This document shows, in pieces, positions 38,604-49,000 of a stretch of 64,000 bases of DNA (position 1 is the first letter of the stretch; every line of letters starts with the position of its first letter). Where the stretch lies: positions 1 to 64,000 of the forward strand of contig JANYKW010000009.1 of assembly GCA_025358025.1 (NCBI GenBank). Reading direction: 5' to 3'. Position numbers and translations under genes: made by a program. Under the pieces are notes generated by a model that had not been told where the DNA came from, searched no databases, and worked only from the letters and a program-made list of their open reading frames with translations. This DNA is from Bacteroidia bacterium. Lineage in GTDB: Bacteria; Bacteroidota; Bacteroidia; Bacteroidales; Prolixibacteraceae.

Positions 38604-39878
38604 ATGAAGACAAAACAATTAATCCTCTCCATTTTGCTGGTGGGAATCGCCTTTGGAACAGCATGGGCTATCCGGGGTCAATTTGGTCATGAACCGGGTG
38701 CTGCAATGGCTGGAATAATCGGAGGTACAGCGCTCTTGCTTGCAGCAGGACGAAAGGACTGGTACAACAAAATGCTACCCGTTATTGCCAGCTCGGCCAT
38801 TGGCTGGGGTACTACCGGCATGATAAGCTATGGAATGGTTGTAGGATATTGCAGAGCCGGGGATTTACTCAATTCTACCTACGGATTCCTCTCCCTTTTT
38901 GTGATCGGAGCACTCTTTGGATTGATTGGCGGCGGACTGGTTGGCCTCTCCCTAAACTCAAGCCCGGCAAAACGCGTGAAATGGCCATCATTGGTTGCCG
39001 AAATGACTGCCGGAGGAGTTATTGCATATTTTTTTCTGATCGATCAGTCAGAACTCTTCATGACACCACCACGATCCGAAGCCTGGGCAGTATGCCTGGG
39101 TGCAGGAGCTGCAATGTTGTGGCACATGGCAAGGAATGGATATTCCTCAGCCCTGCGTGTTGCGTTTTATTCGATGCTCGGGGCCGGTTTCGGATTTTCA
39201 TTCGGAAATTTCCTGCAAAATACCGGCCATGCCATGAAGATCCCTTTCAATTGGTGGAATGTGATGGAATACAATATCGGATTCTGGGGCGGATCAGGAA
39301 TGGCCTATGGAGTCTTTACATCCGTTTGGCCTTCTGAAAATGAAACTCCCAAAAAATACGAGAACAGACTCTCCTTTTGGCTGATCCTTTTGGTTATCCC
39401 TTTGCTGGTTTGGAAAGATGCATTTACTTCAAGCGAACTGCTTAAAAGCAGCTTTATACAGAATGATGCTTCTAAGGCAATGTTCATCACAGTATTGACA
39501 CTTATTATCCTTGCCTTGATGATCATCATATCCTGGATAAAGCTCAAAGGAAAGCTGAGCTATGGACGGACTGAAGTAATGGCCCTGTTCTTTTCGATTT
39601 TTACCACCTATATCGCGTGGAGCTATTTGGTTACCGGACTTTTTATGGGTGTAGTAAGATGGGAACAACCATTGTATTTTCTCAACCTGATACTTTTCTG
39701 GTGGCTGATGGGAAAAACGACATCGCCTTTCAATGACAATCATACAAGGGAACTTTACCCTAAAGACCGATGGTTGCTCTATTTTGGAGCGGTCATCCTG
39801 ATCATCTTTCTGCTGCCAATAATTTCATTGATGATAAATGGCGGATTTCCCAATGCTAATCAACGTTTTCCAATATAG
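38604..39878 (+). CDS. multi-pass membrane protein of unknown function
   Basis: About ten or more hydrophobic segments; conserved-looking N-terminus GTAWAIRGQFGHEPGAAMAGIIGG. Confidence 0.65.
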   Translation: MKTKQLILSILLVGIAFGTAWAIRGQFGHEPGAAMAGIIGGTALLLAAGRKDWYNKMLPVIASSAIGWGTTGMISYGMVVGYCRAGDLLNSTYGFLSLFVIGALFGLIGGGLVGLSLNSSPAKRVKWPSLVAEMTAGGVIAYFFLIDQSELFMTPPRSEAWAVCLGAGAAMLWHMARNGYSSALRVAFYSMLGAGFGFSFGNFLQNTGHAMKIPFNWWNVMEYNIGFWGGSGMAYGVFTSVWPSENETPKKYENRLSFWLILLVIPLLVWKDAFTSSELLKSSFIQNDASKAMFITVLTLIILALMIIISWIKLKGKLSYGRTEVMALFFSIFTTYIAWSYLVTGLFMGVVRWEQPLYFLNLILFWWLMGKTTSPFNDNHTRELYPKDRWLLYFGAVILIIFLLPIISLMINGGFPNANQRFPI

Positions 39879-39880
39879 TC

Positions 39881-40768
39881 ATGACAAGATTTATCCTCCT
39901 CCTGATCATTAGTTCCTGTTCCATTTCCGCTGTTTCAAGGGATCCTCAGCAAAACCTGATCGCCAAAGGGGAAAAGCTTACCAGGGCCGGAGGTGGATAT
40001 TCATTCACCGAAGGCCCTTCAGTAGCTCCGGATGGTCGTGTTTTCTTTACCGACCAGCCCAACGACAAAATTGAAGTTTGGAACGAAAATGGCACCATTA
40101 CCACTTTCATGCAATCCAGCGAAAGATCCAACGGAACCTATTTCAACAAAAAAGGAGAACTGGTCTGCTGTGCAGATCTCCACAACCGGCTGATAGTTTT
40201 CACCATGGACAAACAATCCCGAATTCTCGCAGAAAATTTTGAAGGGTTTCGACTGAATGGACCAAATGACCTCTGGATTGCTCCAAACGGAGGAATCTAC
40301 TTCTCTGATCCTTATTATCACAGGGATTATTGGGGAAAATCCCACAAAGAGGATCAAAAAGTCCGGGGTGTCTTTTACCTGAATCCTGCAGGTCGGACGA
40401 TCAGGGTCATTGAAGATTTCAAGCAACCAAACGGACTCATTGGTACCCCAGATGGTAAAACGCTCTATGTTAGCGATATAAACGACAAGAAAATTTGGAA
40501 ATATACCATCAATCCGGATGGGTCTCTATCGTCAAAAACACTTTTCGCACAGGAAGGTTCTGATGGAATGACCATTGATGACAAGGGAAACGTCTACCTT
40601 ACCAATAAATTAGTTTCAGTATATAACGCGAAAGGAGAAAATATTGCACGTATTGAAGTGCCTGAACAACCATCCAATCTTTGTTTTGGCGGCAAAAAAA
40701 GAAATATCCTTTTTATAACAGCTCGTACCTCCGTCTATATTTTAAAAATGAAAACGAAAGGATGTTAG
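39881..40768 (+). CDS. secreted SMP-30/gluconolactonase-type lactonase
   Basis: YSFTEGPSVAPDGRVFFTDQPNDKI, LNGPNDLWIAPNGGIYFSDPYY, PNGLIGTPDGKTLYVSD. Confidence 0.9.
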   Translation: MTRFILLLIISSCSISAVSRDPQQNLIAKGEKLTRAGGGYSFTEGPSVAPDGRVFFTDQPNDKIEVWNENGTITTFMQSSERSNGTYFNKKGELVCCADLHNRLIVFTMDKQSRILAENFEGFRLNGPNDLWIAPNGGIYFSDPYYHRDYWGKSHKEDQKVRGVFYLNPAGRTIRVIEDFKQPNGLIGTPDGKTLYVSDINDKKIWKYTINPDGSLSSKTLFAQEGSDGMTIDDKGNVYLTNKLVSVYNAKGENIARIEVPEQPSNLCFGGKKRNILFITARTSVYILKMKTKGC

Positions 40769-41955
40769 TTTGATTTCAGATCTGCAACTTTTCCAGTTAT
40801 CCTCTCTTTGCTCAGCTGAAGGTAATAATCCTCCATAATATTGGAGACCATTGGTTTGTAAAACTTCCAGAAAAAAGGATTACGGTCTATATAGTTGTAT
40901 TTGTTGTAGAAAATGTTGTATAAAAAGGATACACCACTGAGTTTGGAGCTTTCAACAAAAATCGGATTATCACAGTAGTCACCGCAAAAATAATAGTATT
41001 TTTTCTCCAGATTTTCAATCACACTAGGGAACACATCAGGAATTCCTGATTCACTCAACATTTTCTTACCCTCATCGTTGGTATAAATCTTATATTTTGA
41101 AATAATCCTGTTTGATTTGCCACATTGCATGATGTCGAACCAGTAAGGATAGGTTATCTCCTGAGGCAGTCCATACTTTTGCATTCCATATTCCGAAGAA
41201 TAAACCCACGGAATCTCATCTTTTAACGTTACCCCTAACTCCAGAACAACGATTTTGCTGTCTTCGTGTATGAAAAGAATACCTGCCTCATGAAAATCCC
41301 AGGGTTTATTGTACTGTTGTTGATATAGCCTTTTTGCCCAAATCGGAATATCAGCATTAACCAAAGTATCCAGTGAATCATAATATCTTCCTACCCAACC
41401 AGACCAGGTAATATCCAGCAGTTTTTCTGCCGCTCTTCTGACTGAATTTGGCGTCGGACTTGCCAAAAAATTGAACTCTGCCATGACCAGTTTACCAGAA
41501 TCCTGCATACTTTGGAGTAATGTGATGTCATTAATGTTCAAACCTCCGTAAATCCTGGAGGATCGTTCATTGAGCAAAGTATCACCATACCATTCGTTGG
41601 TATAAATACCATAACTATCAGTAAAATAAGCCATATCAAGACTGTCTGCGACCTGTATCACCTCCTTGTGTGTCAGCTTCAGGAAGTCTTTGGTGACAAA
41701 TTTGAAATTATCAAGGGGGAATAATCCCTTGTAGTCAATTGCCGGATTATTCAATTGATCAAAAGTCGTATATTTTTGATTAATCAATATCCAACTGAAT
41801 GATTTATGTTCATCATATGATTTGCGTGGCACTGTCATGTCGTAAACAAGCACTTTTAAAGGCCTGTTATCTTTCAGTTTCCAATGAATAAAACTTACCA
41901 AAGGCACCAGTATTGGAAGGCAGGCAATGAAAATAAGTAGGTATTTTCTTTTCAT
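40765..41955 (-). CDS. membrane-anchored protein of unknown function
   Basis: N-terminal TM anchor; KVLVYDMTVPRKSYDEHKSFSWILINQKYT; 396 aa; no family recognised. Confidence 0.55.
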   Translation of the reverse strand: MKRKYLLIFIACLPILVPLVSFIHWKLKDNRPLKVLVYDMTVPRKSYDEHKSFSWILINQKYTTFDQLNNPAIDYKGLFPLDNFKFVTKDFLKLTHKEVIQVADSLDMAYFTDSYGIYTNEWYGDTLLNERSSRIYGGLNINDITLLQSMQDSGKLVMAEFNFLASPTPNSVRRAAEKLLDITWSGWVGRYYDSLDTLVNADIPIWAKRLYQQQYNKPWDFHEAGILFIHEDSKIVVLELGVTLKDEIPWVYSSEYGMQKYGLPQEITYPYWFDIMQCGKSNRIISKYKIYTNDEGKKMLSESGIPDVFPSVIENLEKKYYYFCGDYCDNPIFVESSKLSGVSFLYNIFYNKYNYIDRNPFFWKFYKPMVSNIMEDYYLQLSKERITGKVADLKSN

Positions 41956-42044
41956 AAGTTCAAGTTTATGCTATAAGAGAAAAGAGAACCAGCAAGTATC
42001 TCAAAAATAGCAATTTTTTCCTTCTGAGCAATAGTTAAATCTTA

Positions 42045-43061
42045 TTAAGTTTCCCTGGTAATGTCGTGGGCAATTCTCGAATAGTCCTTCATTCTTTTGA
42101 CTGTGGTCTCAGGAGTGATTTCACATCCGGCTGAAACTACTCCTTTTCTGCCTGTTGCCCCAAAACAGAATCCGATACTTTCCACCAACAGTTCATCAGA
42201 TCCATCCTGAATGATTGATACAGGGTCACTATTTCCGGAAAAAACCTGATTTGCTGATAACAACTTAACATAATCCTCCATCGAACCAACCAAATGATCT
42301 ACGTCGACAATGTCAGCGCCGGTAAGAATCATCTCCTGCAATATTGCAGAGGTATTTCCACAGATATGCAGTTTCACCTTGGCACCCAGCATATGGGCAT
42401 GCTCAACGAGCAATTTCTCCAGCGGAAAAATAAATTCGCTGTAGAGATCTGGCGATACCAATGAACAGACCGCATCTCCGATCCCAATACAATGAGCACC
42501 TGCTTTGATCTGCGCTTCAAGAAATATCATTGCATTCTCAGTGATAAGATTCAAGGCTCTTTTCATTTCTTCAGGATGCTCATAGAAATCTACAAAGGCT
42601 TCAGAAAGATCCCTCAAATCACAATACTCAGCCAGTGGGCCTTCAACCCAACCGCAAATAAACTGGGAATCACCAGACATCTTTCTATAGTAACTGATCT
42701 CGTCAATCCGTGAGACCATCCGTGAATGATCTGCAACTCTCAGGGGTTTGAGTTTATTGATATCCCGTATATCATTGATTAATAATGACTCAACCCATGG
42801 CAAAGCATTCGGCGGATAAATGATCTTTGTTCCAAAGGAAGCTGCTTCAGCATAGGGATCCGACATCACATGAACCCAGTCGTAGGAAAAATCAGAGGCA
42901 CACCTGAGATTGGTTGTGCATTTATCAAGGTAGTTTAAACAATAATCACGGTAACCAACCCCGCAATATTTGGCTGCAAACCGCATCAGAATGGGATGGA
43001 AGGGAGACCGGTCAACTGGTCTCCCTTCCAGAAAGTCCATGGTTCGCTGTAAACTGTTCAC
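42045..43061 (-). CDS. uroporphyrinogen decarboxylase-like (UROD/MtaA superfamily) protein
   Basis: LQRTMDFLEGRPVDRSPFHPILMRFAAKYCG; VKLHICGNTSAILQEM zinc-ligand-like motif; GTG start assumed. Confidence 0.82.
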   Translation of the reverse strand: MNSLQRTMDFLEGRPVDRSPFHPILMRFAAKYCGVGYRDYCLNYLDKCTTNLRCASDFSYDWVHVMSDPYAEAASFGTKIIYPPNALPWVESLLINDIRDINKLKPLRVADHSRMVSRIDEISYYRKMSGDSQFICGWVEGPLAEYCDLRDLSEAFVDFYEHPEEMKRALNLITENAMIFLEAQIKAGAHCIGIGDAVCSLVSPDLYSEFIFPLEKLLVEHAHMLGAKVKLHICGNTSAILQEMILTGADIVDVDHLVGSMEDYVKLLSANQVFSGNSDPVSIIQDGSDELLVESIGFCFGATGRKGVVSAGCEITPETTVKRMKDYSRIAHDITRET

Positions 43062-43194
43062 GGGCTGAAATATTAAATGCTTCTAGCGATTGAAATGTTT
43101 AAAGGGTTTGAAGAGTTCAATGGATTGGTAAGCAGTTGAAAAGAGTCAACGTTTCAAACATCATAAACATTTCAAATAATTCAAACATCATAAA

Positions 43195-44064
43195 CTATTT
43201 TACATAATCCGCTGCAGCCAAAAAGTCATAACTCTTTTGTACACTGACTGTTGGTTCAAAATTATATCGCTCAACTTCAACGAAATAATCTTTAATCCCT
43301 ATGGAATATCCTGTTTCGAAAATTGATTTGAAATCAAGTAATCCACTCTCACCAATCTCTTTCTCGTCTTTGATGTGCAGGAGCGGAAAACGTTTTGGGT
43401 ATTTTTTCATATAATCAACAGGAGAATATCCACCTTTCATCACCCAGTATACATCCATCTCGAAACAAACGTTTTTTGCATCAGTGTTATTGATCATAAA
43501 ATCATAAATAATCTGATCATCGATCTTGGTAAATTCATGATTATGGTTGTGGAATCCAAACTGCATACCTGAAGCCGCTGTTAATTGGCCAACGGCATTG
43601 AAATAATCCATCTGGACTTTCAGTTCATCAAGCTTGTCCGGCCATTTCAAACCTGGTTTGATCATAAACTTCATACCGGTTTTTGCATGATCTTCAATGG
43701 CTTTTTTCCACCACTCCATCACTGCTGCATGAGTTTCTTTTGTATAATTAGGCCCACCCAAATGGCAACTGTTTAGCCTCATACCTAAATCTTTCACCCT
43801 CTTTGTGAACTCTTCGGGCAACATGCCATATATTTTTCCGTCACCATAAGATGCAGTCTCGAGGGAATAATAACCCATATCAGCCGCTTTTTTAAGGGTT
43901 CCAATAGCATCCTTTCCCATGTCATCACGAAGCGAATATAGCTGAAGTCCAATCTTTTTTTTCTTTTTCCCGGCAGGAATAGCAGCTGTCACCATGTTTG
44001 CCCCGATCATGCTTCCTGCAACTATCAGGGAGGTGGTTTTAAAGAAATCTCTTCTGTTTGTCAT
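43195..44064 (-). CDS. Tat-exported sugar phosphate isomerase/epimerase-like TIM-barrel protein
   Basis: TNRRDFFKTTSLIVAGS leader; KIGLQLYSLRDDM, GFHNHNHEF, CFEMDVYWVMKGG, LLHIKDEK. Confidence 0.88.
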   Translation of the reverse strand: MTNRRDFFKTTSLIVAGSMIGANMVTAAIPAGKKKKKIGLQLYSLRDDMGKDAIGTLKKAADMGYYSLETASYGDGKIYGMLPEEFTKRVKDLGMRLNSCHLGGPNYTKETHAAVMEWWKKAIEDHAKTGMKFMIKPGLKWPDKLDELKVQMDYFNAVGQLTAASGMQFGFHNHNHEFTKIDDQIIYDFMINNTDAKNVCFEMDVYWVMKGGYSPVDYMKKYPKRFPLLHIKDEKEIGESGLLDFKSIFETGYSIGIKDYFVEVERYNFEPTVSVQKSYDFLAAADYVK

Positions 44065-44127
44065 AGCTAAGATATTTTATTGAATTTTGTTGAATTGTAA
44101 AAATAGCTAATATTTTTCATTGCAACA

Positions 44128-44155
44128 AAGGCTGCTTCCCATAAGAAGCAGCCTT
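44128..44155. terminator. 11-bp stem hairpin
   Basis: AAGGCTGCTTC (44128-44138) pairs with GAAGCAGCCTT (44145-44155). Confidence 0.6.
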
Positions 44156-44333
44156 GCAAACTAACGCTGTTTTAACCTCTCTAACTATAAAAATTCGCTA
44201 CCTATAAGTCTCCGCTCTTTCAGAATTGTTACACCTTTTAAAAAAAAGATTTATAACAACCTTATTTTGTGTATTTGATGCGGTAGAAAATGCTATTGAA
44301 CTTACAATCTGTCTGAATTCCAGATATAGACAG

Positions 44334-44364
44334 AAAAAAGGCTGCCCTCTTAGCGAAGGCAGCC
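44334..44364 (-). terminator. rho-independent terminator downstream of susD
   Basis: GGCTGCC (44340-44346) / GGCAGCC (44358-44364); minus-strand reading is GGCTGCC-loop-GGCAGCCTTTTTTCTG. Confidence 0.75.
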
Positions 44365-44407
44365 CTGTAACTAACATATAACATCACAAAAACACTGAAT
44401 TTTAATC

Positions 44408-46081
44408 TTAATATGGTTTGCCTGTTCCCTGAAGCACCCAGATTTTTGAATAATTATGATCCTTACTTTGGCCGGATGGGACATAACTGGTCGATAGCAG
44501 TTTGGCCACTGCCTCGGTGTAATTGACCAGATACTTTGGATCCTGGCTTGGGACCGGATACATAAAACGCAACGGAATAGCTGGTCCGTACTGGGTGACC
44601 GGACCCGTTATCAGGGCCGGGTAACCCGTACGACGGTAATCAAACCATGATTCAACATAAAGCCACAAAGAGATCCATTTCTGATCCATAATCCTTTCCA
44701 GCTTATTGGAAGCAAGAGTGTAACTAACTTTGGGATTGTTGTAATACGTGGTAAAATTAAATCCATTGGAACCATCCGCAATACCCCATCTGCTGAGTGA
44801 TGCAACAATACCATTTTTATAATGGGTCTCAGGATCAGAAACTGAAAAACCTCCCCTCTGGGCAGCCTCAGCAAGCAAAAATTCAACTTCACTGTACATA
44901 ATCAGATCCATCTTGATATAAGTCTCACTGTTAGCCCTGAATCTGGAATGAAGGTAGGAAATGTAAGGACTTCTTTCCGGTTGTGGAAAAGCAGGCCCTG
45001 CTCCTTTATTATAAGTTTGCGCATCAAACAGTGAAATATTTGCAGGCAACCCAACGTAAAGTGAGGTGTCAAGAGCAGTATTGGTTGTTGGCAGAATTTT
45101 CACAGGAAAAGTTTCACCAAACACGTTCTTAACAGTTATATCCGATGCAGTGGTAGCGTTAAAGTCCCATTTGGTCTGTACTGGAATAACCCAGCGATGT
45201 AACCGTGGATCACTGTAGGATTTCAATTTATCCACCATCGTTTTACAGGGTTTGGTTTGATATTCCGGATTGGAAGTATTGAGCAACCCACCCTTTGCAG
45301 AGTTGTTCGCAGTCGTACCAAGATAATTAACGACGGCATTGTCACCATTTGAAGTAAAAGTCTGAGCAGAGGCTGAATTGAACTCGGCTGCTATATCTAC
45401 ACCGAGCGCACCCATATCTGCTTTCTTGTCGATTAATCGCATGCTATACCTCAGCCGCAAAGAGTTGACAAATTTCCTCCATTTGACCGGATCTCCTCCG
45501 TACATCACATCAGCACTTGCTGAAATCTTGTGATTGGCTATACCTGGATCACCCAGAATTATCTCTGCATTTTTTAAATCTGTCAATACACCTTTGTATA
45601 TCTCTTTTTGATCATCATACTTTGAAAAATAGATTCCCTCCGTAGCTTTGAGACTTTCGGAATAAGGAACATCTCCAAAAACATCTGTAAGTGTTCCGAA
45701 TAGGAAAGCTCTCATTGTCAATGAGATCGCCTCGAAAAATTTATTGTTTTCTGTGATGGATTTTTCATGGATGATCTCAATATTTCTTAAGATATCGTAG
45801 TAACCCGCCCAGGATCCACTGGTCCAGAGATATTGGTTAACCTCCGGCATCCCATCGTTGGTTCCCATCTGGTTATATTGCATGGCTCCTGCTACTCCTG
45901 TCTTATGGTCACCCAATGATTTATAGCTCTTTGCTGTACTGGTAAGGACATAAGTCAGAATATAATTGGAAGAGACATTTGTAGGACTATTCGGATTTAC
46001 ATTTAACTCAGTAAGATCCATACAAGACGTCATTTGAAATAACATCGTCAATAAAATGATTTTTATCTTTATATTTTTCAT
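44408..46081 (-). CDS. SusD/RagB-family outer-membrane lipoprotein
   Basis: Lipobox MTSC; DLTELNVNPNSPTNV; SusD-like C-terminus YRRTGYPALI...PLRFMYP. Confidence 0.9.
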   Translation of the reverse strand: MKNIKIKIILLTMLFQMTSCMDLTELNVNPNSPTNVSSNYILTYVLTSTAKSYKSLGDHKTGVAGAMQYNQMGTNDGMPEVNQYLWTSGSWAGYYDILRNIEIIHEKSITENNKFFEAISLTMRAFLFGTLTDVFGDVPYSESLKATEGIYFSKYDDQKEIYKGVLTDLKNAEIILGDPGIANHKISASADVMYGGDPVKWRKFVNSLRLRYSMRLIDKKADMGALGVDIAAEFNSASAQTFTSNGDNAVVNYLGTTANNSAKGGLLNTSNPEYQTKPCKTMVDKLKSYSDPRLHRWVIPVQTKWDFNATTASDITVKNVFGETFPVKILPTTNTALDTSLYVGLPANISLFDAQTYNKGAGPAFPQPERSPYISYLHSRFRANSETYIKMDLIMYSEVEFLLAEAAQRGGFSVSDPETHYKNGIVASLSRWGIADGSNGFNFTTYYNNPKVSYTLASNKLERIMDQKWISLWLYVESWFDYRRTGYPALITGPVTQYGPAIPLRFMYPVPSQDPKYLVNYTEAVAKLLSTSYVPSGQSKDHNYSKIWVLQGTGKPY

Positions 46082-46093
46082 GGCAATTCTCCT

Positions 46094-49000
46094 TTAAAAA
46101 TCAAAGTTTAACTTAAATCCCAGTGAACCTGTCCAGGGCATCATGTTATAGTATTCGGCCCCCTGAATCCAGCTGCTGCCTGTATTTCGGTAGGCCCTTT
46201 CCGGATCGATGTGAATACCTGCTTCTGTCCATTCAAAAATGTTTGCAGCAACAAAAGCTACAGACGCATTCTGAATATTGATTTTTTGCATCCATGTCTT
46301 TGGAAGCCGATAGGATAAAGTAACCTCCCTTATTTTGACGTAGGTTGAGCTAAAGACAGCCCTGTCAACAATTGCTCTGTTAGACGCCTGGTTTGCATTA
46401 AAAGGATCCAGCCATTTCGTTAGTGCCGGATCACCCAAATTCTCAACGTAAGTCTTGACACTTCCTACCGTCGTTTCATAAACTCCGGGATTAAAGCTGG
46501 CATCCGCATAACGATTCGCAGGTACTGGATTTGGCCATGCAAAACCGCCTAATTCCGGAAGTCTGCCACCCACCCAATTGCCAAAAAATGCATCAGGATT
46601 TGCTTTGATCTGATCGACGATATTTTTGCTTTTGTCATGAGGAGCACCACTGAATGAACTTTCATTTACCCCGTTATTTTGCATGAACATCCAGGAGTTG
46701 GAATAGAATTCTCCTCCCTGGTTCCATTCAATATTGGCATAAAGCGAAAATGCCTTGTAGGTAAAAGTTGGCTGAACTCCAAGAATAAAATCCTGGTTGG
46801 TGTTACCAATTTTAACCATGTGTGCAGGATCCTGATCCATTTGGTATTTTCCTGAAGATGCAATAATTGGGTAGCCATAATAAGGTGATGCCTTATCAGA
46901 AACCGATAAAATCGGCTTCTCCCAAATATCGCCAAGCTTTTCACCTACTTTGGTCCGAATCACTCCATTTCCTCCCTCAATCGAATAAAAATCAATATTG
47001 GAGAGTCCTTCAGCCAACTCTTTCAGGATGGATTTATTTTTAGTAAAACTGAAATTCAAATCCCATCTGAAATCCTTTTTAACGATTGGGGAAGAGGTTA
47101 GATTGATTTCCCATCCGCTACTCTCAATATTACCCGAATTGATCGATTTTGAGGATGCACCTGATTCAATTGGCAAAGAAATATTTAGAATTTGATTTTT
47201 GTTCTGAATGACATAATAAGTCACATCAAAACCAATTCTGTTGTTCAGAAATTTCAAATCTGTACCAATTTCGTTGGAAGTTGAACGTTCCGGTTTCAGG
47301 TTATTGTTGGCAAGATTTCCTCCCATATACATTTGCTTGGCAGTGCCCCAGTCAGGTCCAATGGAGAAAGCCGGAGCGAGGTTGTAGGGACCCGTATCAT
47401 TCCCCAGCTGTGCAAACCCTGCCCTTAACTTTGCATAGGTAACCCATATTGGCATGTCAACCATCTGAGAAACAATTAAACTCAGGGAAGCGGAAGGGTA
47501 GAAATAGGATCTGTTCTCAGCAGGCAAAGTGCTTGACCAGTCATTACGTCCGGTTAAATCTAAATAAGCCAACCCTTTGTAATCAATCGACGCCATGCCG
47601 TAAACACTGTAAACAGCTTTTTCATACCAGCTGCTGGAATAACTGATTGTTCCAGGAACCCCATTCGAAATTGTATAGAGTTCTGGTATAACCAGGGAAG
47701 TTGTAGTATTAATTAAGGAACTTCCATAAACATATCTTTGGTTCGCCGCTATGAACCCATTTACATTCCAATCCTTATTGATTTGCTTCTTGTAGGACAG
47801 GTTAAATTCTATGTTGTTTTCTTTGTTATAGAAATCAGACACATTGTAATATCCTGTCGTGTTAGTGGTCGTACTAAAGGCTCTTTTCCCTTCACGGTTC
47901 TCATTGTAAGCATCCCTTAAGTAACGTCCCATCAGACTCAACTCTTTGGTAATATTCCAGTCAAACTGAACTTTAGTAATCAACCGGTCTCTCATAAAAG
48001 AGTTGGTATTCTCATTAGCAACAAAATAGGCATTGTTCTGTTTGGACGCATTCACATATTGTTGAATGCCTTCCATACCCGGAACCCAGTAATTTTTCAG
48101 ATCGTTGATATTTACCTGGGCTCCCTTCTCATATAAACTTCTTACCACGTCATTTCTGTCGTCTCCTGTAACATTCGGCCGATTGTCAGATCCGGTTTCA
48201 TTCCAGTTAAAATTAGCCGTAACCGATAGTTTGTCTGACAACTTGTACAGCGTATTAAGATTGATCGTACTTCTCTTTAAATTGGTATTGGGGATCATAC
48301 CCTGGTTCCTCATATCTCCGAGTGATAACCTGAAATAGCCATTCTTGTTGTTTCCTTCAACAGCCACATTGTTGGTAAGGGTATACCCTGTTCTCATAAA
48401 ATCCTGGATACGATTTTTATATGAAACAAGCGGTACTGCTGCACCATTACTGTTCCATAATACCCATTTTTCACCAACATCCAATTGAGAACCCCATGAT
48501 TCATTCTCGGCCTGCTCAAGAATGTGAGCTCCTGCCTTACCACTGCCGAATCTTGTTTGATAGGGATAAACATCCGTCATTACGTCAAAGACAGTGGATG
48601 AATTGACCGCAACACCTATTCCTTTTTTGCCCTTTACACCTGATCTGGTAGTGATCAGAACAACACCATTCCCTGCACGTGAACCATAAAGGGCCGCTGC
48701 ACTTGCCCCCTTCAATACTGAAACGCTCTCAACATCATCCGGATTTAAGTCAGATATCGCATTACCCATATCCGCTCCATTGTAAAGGTTGGTTGCAGTG
48801 TTGGACACCGGAACGCCGTCAATTACAAACAATGGCTGATTGTCATTGCTTAATGATTTTGCACCCCTGATGATTATATTGACAGATGATCCCGCATTCC
48901 CGTTCATTTGTGAAATTCTTACCCCCGCAACTTTACCCTGCAGTCCTGTCAAAACGTTCATCTGCGGGGTTTCTGTCAATAGTTCCCCTTTTACTTCAGC

